64,000 nt of DNA, taken from positions 30,888,338 through 30,952,337 of the forward strand of contig NC_081836.1 in assembly GCF_030867095.1 (NCBI RefSeq). The letters run 5' to 3'. Below the pieces are notes generated by a model. That model worked only from the letters and a program-made list of their open reading frames with translations, was not told the origin of the DNA and ran no database searches. This document shows, in pieces, positions 1 through 12,479 of the stretch. The position numbers and the translations under genes are program-made. This stretch comes from Alligator mississippiensis (Eukaryota; Chordata; Crocodylia; Alligatoridae). Positions within the stretch are counted from its first letter, which is position 1. Each line of letters opens with the position of its first letter.

Positions 1-434
1 GATCAGGCCCTCCTCTGAACCCTCTCAGTGGCAGGCCCTACGAGGAGAGGCTAAGGGACCTGAACCTGTTCAGCCTCCACAAGAGAAGGCTGAGGGGAGA
101 TCTAGTGGCCTTTTACAAACTAGTCAGAGGGGACCAGCAGGCATTGGGGGAGTCCTTGTTCCCCCGAGCACTACCAGGAATGACAAGAAATAATGGTCAC
201 AAGCTGGCAGAGGGTAGATTTAGACTAGACATCAGGAGGCGCTACTTCACTGTCAGGGTGGCTAGGATCTGGAACCAACTTCCAAGAGAAGTGGTGCTGG
301 CTCCTACCCTGGGGGTCTTTTAAAGAACACCTCGCCGGGGTTTTTGACCCCAGTACTCTTTCCTGCCATGGCAGGGGGTCGGACTTGATGATCTGCTCAG
401 GTCCCTTCCAACCCTACCAACTATGAAGCTATGT
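1..434 (+). mobile_element. CR1 LINE 3' end (group B), cut by window start
   Basis: The reading frame at 105-323 encodes the CR1 ORF2 C-terminus (NNGHKLAEGRFRLDIRRRYF). The 3' end is the usual tgatctgctcaggtccctt followed by a short ctatga-type repeat. The sequence matches copies at 9455-9888 and 45700-47706. Homology begins at base 1, so the element may extend to the left. Confidence 0.9.
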
Positions 435-660
435 GCAGAGAGGAGCAGAGGTTTTCTGTCTCCCCTTTGTGACAGCCCCAGAGCTGAGGCTGGGCTGGTG
501 CTTGCCCCCTGGCCACGAGCACCAGTCCAGCCTGCAAAGCTGCATGGGATGCAGGCAGAATCACCTGAAATTAGCCTTGCCTCAGAGCACCTCTATCTGA
601 TATTTTATCAGACAAGAGTTACATTTTTGCGCTATCAGCCATTTTAAAAGCACTCTGCAA

Positions 661-1634
661 TAGGCCTGTACGAAGCGGCTAGTATTCGCTTCGGATTCGG
701 CCAATCTGGGGGGCAGTGATTTGATTTGGTAATTAAAATCACTGTCCTGACTTGATTCACCAGCCAAATCTCCGAATCAGCCCATTAAGGCCCATCCCCC
801 ATCCCTCTCTTAGCCCAGCAAAGGCTGCCCCGCATGCCCCAGCTAGTGGCACTTGGGGGAAAAAAAAAGCCCCGGCTCAGCAGGTGCTGCCACGTGGGGG
901 TCGATCCCTGCTGCCCCCCACTGCCCCACACTGCATGGGGGGCTCTGCACAAACCCCTGAAGCCCCCCCACTCCCCAGCCCCCTCATGGGTGCCCCACGT
1001 GGGCCAGCTCTGACTCTTCAAGAAAAAAAAAACCTGAAGAAACCCCGGGACTCTCTGTTTCTGCCGGTGGGGGCGATCCCCACTGCCCCACGCCCCCCTG
1101 CTGCTCTGCAGGAGCCCCCTGAAGCCCCGAGGCTACACCAGGAGCAGTGAGTCCCGGGGCTTTCTTCGGCTTTTTTTTTCTTCTTAAATGTCTGGAGCCC
1201 CAGCAGGCGGGGGGGGGGGGGTCGAGGGGGCTTGTGCGGAGTCCCCCATGCAGTGTTGGGCAGTGGGGGGCAGTGGGGATTGCCTGGCAGTGCCCAGTGA
1301 GCACCAGGGCTTTTCTTTAAAGTACTGGGAGCTGGGGCGGGTGGGGGGTTGGGGAGGCTGGGGTGTTTGGGGGGACTGGCAGGGGTCCCCTCATGGTCCC
1401 CTCCCCTGCCCCTAGTACTTACCAGCTCAGAGTGGCTGCACCTCCCTGCTGTAGCCACCGGGGACTGCCCGAATCATCAAATCTCTCAATCTTTTCTGAA
1501 GATTCACAGAGCTTTGAATAGATTTGGACCTTTAAATCGATCCCCTGATTCGATTCAGATTTGGAGATTCAGCCATCGAATTGGGCTGAATCTCCTCTGA
1601 ATCAAATCACCACCCGAAGCTTCACACAGCCCTG
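661..1634. mobile_element. hAT non-autonomous element, GC-rich, with 8-bp target duplication
   Basis: Terminal inverted repeats (taggcctgtacgaagc, against cagggctgtgtgaagc read from the right) bound a 974-bp element. Flanking octamers ctctgcaa (653-660) and ctctgcag (1635-1642) are an 8-bp target duplication with one mismatch, diagnostic of hAT transposition. The interior is C/G-rich, with a central inverted repeat (about 1018-1055 against 1147-1187, containing A and T tracts). No transposase is encoded. Open frames inside it on both strands are compositional. Confidence 0.8.
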
Positions 1635-1642
1635 CTCTGCAG

Positions 1643-4600
1643 CTGTGAACGTTTATGTTACAGCTACACAGAGATTTCGAGGACCTCTGTGCATAAAGTG
1701 TAACTTCTGTAAGCACCCTCAGTTATTGGATAAGTTGGATTCATTAATAAATAAAGTTAAAAAAATGGAGTCATGTTTTTTGAGCTAAACTCAAATCTTT
1801 ATTGCCAGTTGCAGTCTAAACGTGTTCCTGACACAGTTACAAAAAGAATGTGTATTTATTGCTAATATCAATCACTGTCTTGAAGGTCTGAAATTTTGAC
1901 CATTATATCCATCATTTTATCATCCTGTGAATGCACCTGTTACACCTTGATCATTTAATGGTCCCACTAATTCTTTTGGTGGATTCCTGTTTCTGATTTA
2001 TTTAAAAAAAATTATGATTAACTTTAGTATCTTTTGCTAGTTGCTCCTCAAAATCTTTTTTTGGCTTGCTTTATTTTGCTTTTATACTTGACTTGCCAGT
2101 GTTTGTGGGCTTTTGTGTTTTCCTTAGTTGGTCATGCCTTCCACTTTTTTGAAGGATGCCTTTTTGCCTTGAATGGCTGCCTTAACTCTGTTATTAAACT
2201 ATATTGAGTTGTCACAGGATTCTTGGTACCCTTTCTGATTTGTGGCATACACTTTTCCTGAGCCTCTAATATGGTATTTTTAAACAGCTTTTGAGCTGCC
2301 TGAAGGCCTCTTACATTTTCTGACTGCTCCTTTTAACTTTTTTCTAACATCCTTATTTTTGTGCAATTCCCTCCCTAAAGTTTTATATCAGGATGGTGGA
2401 TTATGTTCCCATCTAAAATCTCTGGGTTTATGGTATGAATCATCTGTAGGTTTGCATACCTAACAGTGCTAATCTTTTGTGGTACCCTTGATAGGATTTC
2501 ATGGCATCCTACTGTGCTGTGGCACCTTGGTAGAGAATCATTCTAATAGACACATGCACACACCTGAAACCTGCAATCAGACATTAATCATACAACTTTT
2601 TTCTTTCACATACTGACACCCTGTTTTTGTAACATATTATCATATTACTGTTGTTCAAGGGTTGAGATCAAGGGTTTTCAAGGATTTATAGTGTGGAAAA
2701 TCTAGCCCCAAATTTTAGAGAATATGTAGAATGATAATTTTCTTAAGCTTTATACCGGTCTCTAGTAGTAGACACACAACAGGTCAAACCCAAGAGCACA
2801 GGACACAGATCTTGCTTTTCGAAGCCTGTATATCTTCTTTCAAAATGAAGATGATTTACATCTTTGTTGATGTGAGTTTATTCTTCATAGTATCATGATG
2901 ATTGTTCTGTGGCCTGTGGGTTGCATGAGGAAATAAAAAGGGTTATCAGCCTTGTTAAAGAGAGTGAAAGTTCTCTTAGGCAACTTTCATTAAATTACAA
3001 AAAAGAACTAAAATAGAAAAAGAGCGTTTGGGGCAAAATTCTTTGTTAAACTGCAACCAATTACATATATTCTTCCCTAATATGTTCTGCTGCTGTTACC
3101 TGGAACTAATGTGCAATTGCTGACAAATTCATTGAATATTAGGTGAATTTTGCCCATGTTTTACAGCTAACAGTTCTTCAGTATTATGTTTCTGTAAACA
3201 AAGAGTAAATTATACCAACAGACTGAGATTATTAAAACAAAGTAGGGGCAAGAGACATGCAACAATTCCCATAAATTTTAGTGCCAACCTCATGGCTAAT
3301 ATCCTAGTTGGCTTTACAAATTTATCGTTGTCTGAATGACCTATCACAGATTAAGGAACAACCAAGAGAAAAGACCGAAATGCTTCCATGGGAGAATACA
3401 GCATGTATGTCATCTCTGTAGCAGATTATAGGAACTCTGAGAACAAAATGGCAACCAAACTGTACATACCAGGACAGTTTCTTAGAAATTTAAAGGAGCC
3501 ATGCATATATAAAATTTCCATGTATGTCAAATGCTATTGTCCCCTTTGTTTCTAATTTTCCATTAATAGAAGCAGTGTCTGCACCATAGCTAGCTATCAC
3601 AGATGCCTAAACTTTGTTCATTTTCATGGTTCAGTTTCATACATGGTAGGTAAGTACTTTATGATGATTCTCTTGGTTTCATTTTCCACACTTGAAAACA
3701 GTAGGGAAATGTCTACCAAGATAAAAAAGAAGCAACTGGGTTTTGAGGCAGCGTATTTCATTAGAGTTTGTATGAATCATAGCTCTGTATAACAGACTGT
3801 TGAAGCCATTTCTAGAGTCTTGTACCCAGAGACAAATGATATAGATATTGACACCTCTGTTAAATTATTGTTAATTAGAAACTGTAAATGCTTTCTTTGT
3901 TGCCTTTCCATATATTTCAACCTATATATGACAAACACCAAAACAGCTATATACTATTTTGTTTTTAACCAATAATGATTTCCTTTTTCTGAATAATTTG
4001 AGCCCAGAAAAGTAAGCTTAGGACAAAAAAATTCAGGATATTCCCTGCATGTACATGAAGTCCACCTCCAACTGCAGGAAAAAATAGGAATAGACCTATA
4101 GGATCAAACAAATAATCCATCTAAGTATTTTTTTTCTTAGTGTGGCTGTTATAATGTGCTTCAGAGGAAAGTGTAAGGCATGCTATCATGTCTGGTATAA
4201 TCTGACAATTGGGAAATTTTGTTCTAACCCCAGGCAGTTATGCCTTGATGCAAGAGTCTTTTTTATATAAATTTCTAATCTTTGGAGTTCTGAAAAACTC
4301 CTCACTTTTATAGCATCCCACAGCAGAGAGTTCTGCAGGGTTTCACATGGGTTAAACATATTAAATGTGTTGCCTTTTAATTGATTTGGAACATCTCCTT
4401 GTTCTAATACAGTTGTAAAAGGTAAGCAGGATATCCCACTGTACAAACAGAATATCCTACTCTACCTTTCTTACTGTTCATTATTTTGCATTCCTGTGTC
4501 ATATTTTCTAGGCATCTACGTTATGCAGTACTCAGAATGCAACTGACACTGAGATGCCTGGTTCAAGTTTTTAAAACGTTTATTTGGAGGTGAATAGTTA

Positions 4601-7341
4601 CCTGAATTTGGTTCAGAATGTACCTATGCTACATGTCACCAAACCTGTTAAGAGTTAGTTGCAATTTACATTTCACAAACAGCAAGATGCTTGGAGGACA
4701 GAATGAAGCTAATGCCCTGCATCTGCTACATCTTTATTAACTTGAGCATATCTTCTGTATAATTTTCTCACAGTAAACATTATCTTTGTATTTCATTCAC
4801 AACGTGAACTAGAATCATATCTTTTAATTTATCACCCTTTGGGACACCTTTCTAAACAGTGAAGGCAATATACATTCTCTGTTTATTTCCATTTCTTGCA
4901 AAGGGAAGGATAGAAGGAAAGAAAGGGCTCTGTGTTGTAACTTCTAATTTATTTTTCTTTCTAGCTCTAGTTTTTTTCACATAACTGTGAGTACCAAATG
5001 GTATTCCTGATTCTGTTAATGATTGTTTAGAAGTAAAAGATAACATGGATTAAATGTAGAGCCAAAATGTTTCTGATGCTCCTCTTACATGGACACTCAG
5101 GAGTAGAGGCATGATTCCACTGGAGTCAGGGAAATTCTTTCTATTGATTTCAGTAGGCTTTGAATCAGGCCTCATTAAGTCTGCTAACATGGAATACTAA
5201 GTTAGATAGCATTGCATGCATGGCCAGGATGAACTTGGTTCATTAGATGACGGTATGTTTTTAAAAGTAGACAGGAATATGATGATCTGTAGTAACATAG
5301 GAAGGAAACCAGAAGTCCTCTGTCACCTGTTGAAATCTATTTCATGTGTGTTTGCCAAAAGGTAATGCTGAATGAAACATTTTGAATGAAAAAAGCCAAA
5401 TATTAGATTAACTGCTAGCTCATCCTGATAAAGGGATCAGGTGTGATCCATGATTGCCAACCTAATTGGTCAGTAAAAACCCATCAACAAATTGTCTTTG
5501 AGGTGGACATCTTTCACTGAGATGAGTGCTTGGACAATCTGCTTTCCAGTGGCAATAGACTCTAAGTACAGCAATTGTCCAGTTCCAACTTGGACATTCT
5601 TCGTCTTTAAGATTTCTGGAAGGTTGTATTTGTGCTGCTGCCCAAGAATCATAGTTATAATAATACTTAGACAAGAAAATTGGAACTCAGTGTTGTACCA
5701 CATTGTATGCGACAGTTCTGCATTCTCACTGTGATATACTGTCATCATATTTTGATGCAGCACTATCTTGTACTGATATCTAGCAAAATGCTGTGAAGGC
5801 ACAGAACCTGGATAGTGCCTTATTGCTGTAGTGTAGTAGCTTAAAATACATTCAGTATTTGAAAGAACTTGATTTGGGAGGCCCTGACACCTTTTTAGTC
5901 CCATTACTTTCAGATGGAATTAAAAGAATTTAGCACCCATTAAAATCTGGCCTTAATTTTTCTGCAATCTAAGGATGGAGTTGGAAAATAAGTGTAAAAT
6001 TTGGAGGTGTCAGAAAAATTGGAAATGTGGGCAACTTTATTTCTGAGGGCCAAATTAACCTAAGATGGTAGCCTGATTTTTGTAGCAGGCTCCAACATAT
6101 CAAAAGTGAAGCAAACAGCTTCTTGCCAGAAGCCTGCCATCTGTACTGTAGTTCATTCTGTTGAAGTCCCTCTAAAGAGCTTAAAATATAAAAAGAGTTT
6201 AAATTCCTTGAAATCTTTTATATTGTCACAAGAAAAATGGTTATGCAGATGCATGCTGTTTACTAGAATGTTTTCATTGAATGTAATAATGTTCACATTT
6301 ATATTTCATTCAGAATAATCAATGAGCACATGAAACATGACTAAAATATGACCAGAGAATGATTGAAACTACTATTTTATTGAGATTTCAAAAGACTGCC
6401 ATCTTTGGAGTTTTGTATATTTTAAAGGAGTGAATAAAACATGATTTGCAATGAACAACTTAATACCTATAAAATAAATCACATATATACTGATTCTTTT
6501 CTCAAGTGTAACAGCATTGCAATCCTTTCCTCAGCATAGATAAATATTATTTAATCAGTAATGAAAGCTTAGGGATTTGTGGCAATGGTTTCATATTACC
6601 GAACTAGAAAGATAGACTGTTACTTCTATGACAATTAAGTGTTGAGGAAAAAGGTTATACTATGGGAGTTTAAGTTTGGGGGAGGGATACAGCAGTTTTG
6701 ACATGAGTAACTTTTGAATAAAGTAATTACCAGTTATTTTTTTTGGGGGGGAAGGGGGTTGGATACTGTTCAGAAAACATTCTGTGGAACATTGATAAGA
6801 CAATTTGTTATTTTCCTGTCAGTCCTCTGGAACTCCTGCAAAGAGATCACCAGCACAGATCATCTGTCTGCTCATACAATCATTTTTCTGAATTTCCCTG
6901 TTAGTTAGAACAACATTTTCTCCTATAGCACCAGTGTTATTATGTTGGTCTCAGTGGAGTTTCTTTTGATTGACAGGAGTTATAAGGGAAAGGACAATCA
7001 AGACCCAAAGAATGCAGGGAGACAAAAAGGCTAGTTAAGCCTATTTCTTCAACACCTGGAACTTTGGGTAGCCATTTATAGTACTGAATCAAATAGTAGC
7101 ATTATCTTCTCAGTTTACACAGGCAGCAGACCTGGCTCTCCACTATCTTGCAAGTTGTGTTCCAGAAAATCCTATGGCTTGTAAATGCATCCCCCTGCAT
7201 GATTCTGAGACCTAAATGCTGGGGCATGAGATTTAGGTGAGATTAGCTCATCTGTTGCACGTAGGTCTGCACAGGTACTGATGATGACCAAACTCTTTTT
7301 ACACAAGTATCTTAAAATTCTTGTTCACTTTATCCATTATG

Positions 7342-7342
<1 letters not shown>
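1643..7342. other. AT-rich unique sequence, no gene recognised
   Basis: 5.7 kb of A/T-rich DNA with no recognisable exon, RNA gene or well-preserved repeat. The only longer frame (5470-5904, minus) is listed separately. A short recurrent motif lies at 5120-5175. This region is 3' to the visible ENPP7-like exons, so it could hold a 3' UTR exon that cannot be recognised by eye. Confidence 0.5.
5470..5904 (-). other. Unassigned 144-codon open frame
   Basis: A 144-codon ATG-initiated frame on the minus strand within A/T-rich DNA where stops are frequent. The predicted product resembles no family I recognise and shows no signal peptide or clear domain. A hydrophobic stretch near the middle (SCLSIIITMIL) is too short to be convincing. 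It could be a chance frame, a decayed processed pseudogene or an exon of an unknown gene. I see no splice consensus or poly-A tract that decides between these. Confidence 0.15.

Positions 7343-7409
<67 letters not shown>
7343..7409 (+). repeat. (CA)n microsatellite
   Basis: Uninterrupted CA dinucleotide run of about 33 units. A perfect run of this length is likely to be length-polymorphic. Confidence 0.99.
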
Positions 7410-7411
<2 letters not shown>

Positions 7412-7829
7412 TCCATTGGTGGGGGAGATTAGTATAGCCACATAATCTTATTTTATCTGCTGTATGTGGACATGGGAGCTAGATGTGGGAGCAGAGAGCA
7501 GTATACAGTACTGTAACTAAGCGGGGAAGGTAGACGGACAGCAGCCATGGGCACTAACTTAGCAGAGATACTCTCCATTGGCACCCTGCCCCCACTCCAC
7601 CTCTGCACCCTAGTCTGTGGAGGAGTTTTGCCCAGGGTGTGAAACTAGTTATATCACTAGCAGAATACTTGCACGATTGGATGATGCCTTCCCCATCACT
7701 CAAATGTTTCACAATTTTGTTTTGTCTCCAAAGAATCTGAACTTTTAAAAAGAAAACTTCCAAACAATTCCTTAAATCACTTTAAGGAAATGTTCAACTG
7801 GGAAACCTGAGCTCTGCTGTTTGTCCCAC

Positions 7830-9454
7830 CACAAGCCTTGTTGCCGAGTCTGTTCTCAACTCCATCCCATAACACACAGTTAAAGTCAGTCTCGGAATCC
7901 CTCCAACCCTTGATGAGGTGAGGAAAGCCATCAAGCAGATGAAGGATGACAAGGCATCTGAAGCTGATAGAATCCCTTCAAGCAGGGGGGAGAGGAGCTC
8001 ACATCACAGCTCCATGCCCTCATCTTAAGGATTTGGAATTATGAGGAAATCCCAGATGACCTCAGGAGTGCCATGATTGTGACAGTCTTCAAGAAAGGAG
8101 ATGGGTTCAACTGTGGAAACTGCAGAGGGATTGCCTTGCAGTCCACCACAGGAAAGATCATTTCAAGAACCCTCCTAAACTATCTCCTTCCACTTGCTGA
8201 AGAGCTCCTCCCAGAATCTGTGTGGGTTTAGGGCATCAAGAAACACAACTGACATGACCTTCACAGCTTGCCAGCTGCAGGAAAAATGGCGGGAACAACA
8301 TAAACCTCTCTATATGCCCTTCTTTGACCTCATGAAAGGCTTTGATACTGTCAACTGAGAGGTATTGTGGAGGATCCTTCTGAAGTATGGATGCCCACCA
8401 GAATTTGTCACCAGTTTTTGCCTGCTCCATGACAGTATGTGAGTGGTAGTTCTTGGTAATGGACCTATCACAGATCCTTTTGAGGACTTAAGCAAAACTT
8501 TGTCATTGCTCCAATACTCTTCTCGATATTCCTTACTGCAGTGCTACATCTGACCACCAGCTAGCTTCCAGCTGGAGTAGAACTAATCTACAAATGGATG
8601 GTAAGCTGTTTAATTTCAGCCAACTCTGAGCCAAAACCAAGACTACTCTGACCTCAGTCATCAATCTCTAGTACGCTGATGGTGCTGTAGTCTGTGCTTC
8701 CTTGGAAGCAGACCTTCAGGCTGTTGTCAACGTCTTTACCAAAGCATATAAGAAAATGGGACCGAGGATTAACATTCAGAAGACACATGTCCTTCTTCAA
8801 CAAGTTCTCAATGAGCAGCTCTGGTAATTCAGATTCATGGTGAGACTCTGGAGATCACTGAATATTTCCTGTACCTTGGAAGCCACCTCTTACCAAAGGC
8901 TGACATCAGTGAAGAACTCCAACATCACCTCAAATCTACAAGTGCATACTTTGGACATCTGAGGAAAAGGGTGTTCAAAGATTGCAACATCAGATCTGAA
9001 ACCAAGTTCATGGTTTATTAAGCAGTTGTCATCCCCACCGTACTGTATGAAGCTGAGATGTAGACAACTAACAGGAGACACCTCAAATCACTGGAGAAGT
9101 ACCATCAATGCTGCCTGTGGGGGATCCTTTGAATCCAGTGGGAAGACAGATGCATCAACATTAGCATCCTCTTGCAAGCAAACACCATGAGCATTGAGGC
9201 GATGATCATCCAACATCAACTTCACTCAGCTGGCCATGTCATCCAGATGTCCAACTCCAGACTCCCAAAGCAGGCTTTATTCTCCCAGATCAGTCAAGGA
9301 ATATGCTTAAGAGGAGGGCAGAGAAAGTGCTTCAGGGACATCCTGAAGGTCAACTTGAAAAAATTAAACATCAACATCAACTTGTGGGAGACTATTTCCC
9401 AGGACCATCTTTAATTGAAGAAGAGTCTGCTGCAAGGATATCGGTACTTTGAAA
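7830..9454 (+). mobile_element. Old non-CR1 LINE, endonuclease-RT type, 5' part
   Basis: Translation in shifting frames gives the core of a non-LTR reverse transcriptase distinct from CR1. Recognisable pieces are AIKQMKDDKAS, RGIALQSTTGKII, a degraded ADD box near 8680, a TYLGS-like stretch near 8870 and a C-terminal segment (9172-9411) with AGHVIQMSNSRLPKQALF and RGGQRKCFRDILK. Multiple stops and frameshifts make it inactive. I do not assign the clade; it resembles the endonuclease-reverse transcriptase proteins common in fish and invertebrate genomes. It resumes after a CR1 insertion at 9889. Confidence 0.7.
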
Positions 9455-9888
9455 CCTGCATGATCAGGGGGCAGCAGGGCAGGCCCTACGAGGAGAGGTT
9501 AAGGGACTTGAACCTGTTCAGCCTCCACAAGAGAAGGCTGAGGGGGGATCTAGTGGCCTGTTACAAACTAGTCAGAGGGGACCAGCAGGCATTGGGGGAG
9601 TCCTTGTTCCCCCGAGCACTACCAGGAGTGACTAGAAATAACGGTCACAAGCTGGCAGAGGGTAGATTCAGGCTAGACATCAGGAAGCGCTACTTCACTG
9701 TCAGGGTGGCTAGGACCTGGAACCAACTTCCAAGCGAATTGGTGCTGGCTTCTACCCTGGGGGTCTTTAAGAGGAGGTTAGACAAACACCTTGCTGGGGT
9801 CATTTGACCCCAGTACTTTTTCCTGCCATGGCAGGGGGTCAGACTTGATGATCTGCTCAGGTCCCGACCAACTATGAAACTATGAAAC
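9455..9888 (+). mobile_element. CR1 LINE 3' fragment (group B) nested in older LINE
   Basis: CR1 ORF2 C-terminal frame (DLNLFSLHKRRLRGDLVA through LDKHLAGVI) and the tgatctgctcagg 3' terminus with an actatgaaa tail. It closely resembles 1-434 and 47250-47706. It interrupts the older LINE, whose C-terminal sequence continues immediately downstream, so it inserted later. Confidence 0.9.
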
Positions 9889-10080
9889 CATTTGATGACC
9901 ACAGGAAATGGAAAAGTGGGAGCAGCAGAAACAGCATGTCATAGGCTGAAAACAAGAATCAAGAGCTGCCCACCCCACACAGAAACATGCCCTAGTTGCA
10001 GCAGTCTGTTGACCCTGATTTGGCTTTGCCCGCCAATTATGGGCCCACAGATAAGACAATCATGGAAGGCAATCGTCCTC
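9889..10080 (+). mobile_element. Old non-CR1 LINE, 3' part after CR1 insertion
   Basis: Frame text at 9900-10030 (KTRIKSCPPHTETCPSC) matches the cysteine-containing C-terminal tail usual for this LINE type, where a degenerate zinc-finger-like CPxC motif follows the RT. With 7830-9454 it reconstitutes one element split by the CR1. Confidence 0.55.
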
Positions 10081-11000
10081 AACTGTGAGGGATTGCTGAA
10101 GAAAAAAGATTTATTCTTGTCTCTCTAATCAATCTATGTACATACTGTTGTGAGCTGGGCATTATCACTGCCTTTTTAGACATCTGTAAGCTCTTAAGCA
10201 CATTTAGAGGACCAGATAGCTGAATCATTAATGGTCTGTGCTGAAAACACAGGCAGATGCTGCTGCCTAGAACAGATGTACAAGTAAGTGTACAGTTATC
10301 ATTTTGCACAGGTTAGTGTGTCTGTGAAAGGGAAACACAAGGACTAAAGAAAATGGGAAAGAAGGCAGCAAAGAAGCACTGAATATAGCCAGCATGACAC
10401 ATTGGGAGTTTTTGCCCTGAGAAAAGACCAGCAAGAGAACTTCTGGGCCAAGCACGAATTGAAAGCTGCTTGGAACTGCGAGCAAAGATGGCGCCTCCTG
10501 TTCTTTGTGTCCTTCTGTGTTCAGGACAAGGGTCGTCCCTTATTCACAAATATGACTAAAAGCCTACTTGACCCTACCGTTAGTTTCTCCTCCTAAACAG
10601 TGCAACCCTTAAAGCCCTAAACCCCAAGGTGTCACAAAATAAAGCAGCACCTGGAGGTTTCTTAGAAAGAATGGAGGGGTCATTTACAAGCAGAAATACG
10701 TAATTTTTGTTGCAGTAATGACATTAAGTGCCCAGACAGATTGGGAAGCCCAGCTGTAACGTGCCTGGTTTGGAATGGCTAAGGTGACCACAGCCTGACT
10801 GTCATAGACTAGAGGATTTCCATGCAAAATGTCAGACCATTAGCTTTGAGGGGAAAAAATCCCTGATATTTGGACTACTCCAACACCATTTCGCAAGGGA
10901 ATGGCTAGGAAGACCGAGGGGACAAGATTTCTAACAACCAACTTGAGTGGCCTGCTTCACTGGTACCTCTGACAGTACCTTTAGCAAAGAGTGAATTATT
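10081..11000. other. No gene recognised
   Basis: Unique sequence between the LINE and the Gypsy-like remnant. I see no exon, RNA gene or well-preserved repeat. Confidence 0.4.
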
Positions 11001-11330
11001 CAGAGCTAGTAGGAGCATCGATATACAGCTTGGAGCCAGCTATTAATTTGAGCTGTGCAGAGCACAGATGAGCCCAGAAGATGAGGGAAAGAGATGCACA
11101 AATTGGTACAGAACTTGCAGAGTTTGGTGTATCTGATGCATCTAGCTAGCAAACAGGACTTCCAAGATAAAGTGGCAAAGGACCAGTTTATAGATGCATG
11201 GCTGGACTTTTTGTAAATGGAAGTCATCAGAACAAGGCCAAGGAGAGACTGGAATTCCTTGTAGCAGTCCACCAGCAGAAGAAGCTGTTGCTGTTGAGGA
11301 AGGTGGACCTGAGCACCACAAGCCCTGTAA
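11000..11330 (+). mobile_element. Decayed Ty3/Gypsy gag-like fragment
   Basis: In broken frames, near 11130-11200, the text DFQDKVAKDQFIDA resembles the capsid-domain segment of Ty3/Gypsy gag, where a DQFINAL-type motif is common. It lies about 1.2 kb upstream of a Gypsy pol remnant in the same orientation, which fits one old element. Stops and frameshifts throughout; not functional. Confidence 0.45.
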
Positions 11331-12479
11331 GTACAGTTCTGTGTCTAATATGTACAATGAAAAAAGGAATAATTCTTACCTGGTTTGTGACATTTTTGAC
11401 TGAGGAGGAAAAAAATGATCAATTCAGCTTGTAAAACAAGGGAAATGGATGGTAATGCTAAAATAAAGGGGACAAGTTCTGTTAAATACTGGTGTTTTGA
11501 AAAATTGGCCACAAAAAGGGGGCTTATAAGGTTGGTCATGACAGAGTGTTACCAAGGTTGAGGGCAAGTTTCTCTGTTCCAGCCCAGGTAATAGGAAGGG
11601 AGTAGAGGGAGGTACAATTATGACCCCTGTAGTTTTTGTCTAGGTCTGAACAGTTAACAATGTTAACAGATATCTAGTGCGCGTAAAGGATGTGTGGAAT
11701 GTGTGAGAATAGTTGGCTCAGACATCAGCTATCAGATCAAATATACCCAAACATTATGTATATCAGGTCCAATAATGAATCATTTATCTGGCCTTACACT
11801 GAGACAATGACTGGGGATTTTGAACTTGGGACAATGGGTCCCAAGAGACATTGAACAATGGGCCTGAAAGTTCTGGACATGGAATTTTGAACATGAAAAC
11901 TGGGTAGCCAGTAGAGAGGATTAGCTGTTAAGAAATGGTTTGTATTTCATAATGGCAAATAACTATAAAATAAATGCTGGGACTAGTGTCCTTACATAGA
12001 TTTTTTGTGGAAATTTCTTTTAAGAGTAGTTCAGGAAAAGATTTGTTTGCAGTTAGTTTGCAGTGAACAAGTGGTGCTGCTCAAAAGGGCAGAAACATGC
12101 AACAGTTATATGCAGCAATAACTTTCCTGCAAAGGGAAGATGGGAAGTGGTTGATCTGAGATCCAGATAAACTTTAGCCATTAAATCTTTCATGGAGCTG
12201 AAAGGGACTAGGAAAGCCCTTTTCATTTACTGAATGTTTCTGATAAATCCCAAGTAGTAAAATGCAAACAATGTAGTGAATCTAGTACATGCTGAATTAG
12301 AAGAAAAGTACCAGGATGAAATGGGGGAATGTGAGCTACCAGCATTTGTATTGGATGTGTTTGGGTATTTAAGCTCCAGTCAGTAGGATGGCCTAGGGGA
12401 CTTAAGTACCAGGAACTATTTTCTAAACCCAACCAATATGTATTACCCTAGTCCAGCATATGATTGATATGGGGGGAAA
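11331..12479. other. Interval between gag-like and pol-like remnants
   Basis: Probably the rest of the same decayed retroelement plus unique DNA. No protease or integrase motif was recognised. Confidence 0.3.
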
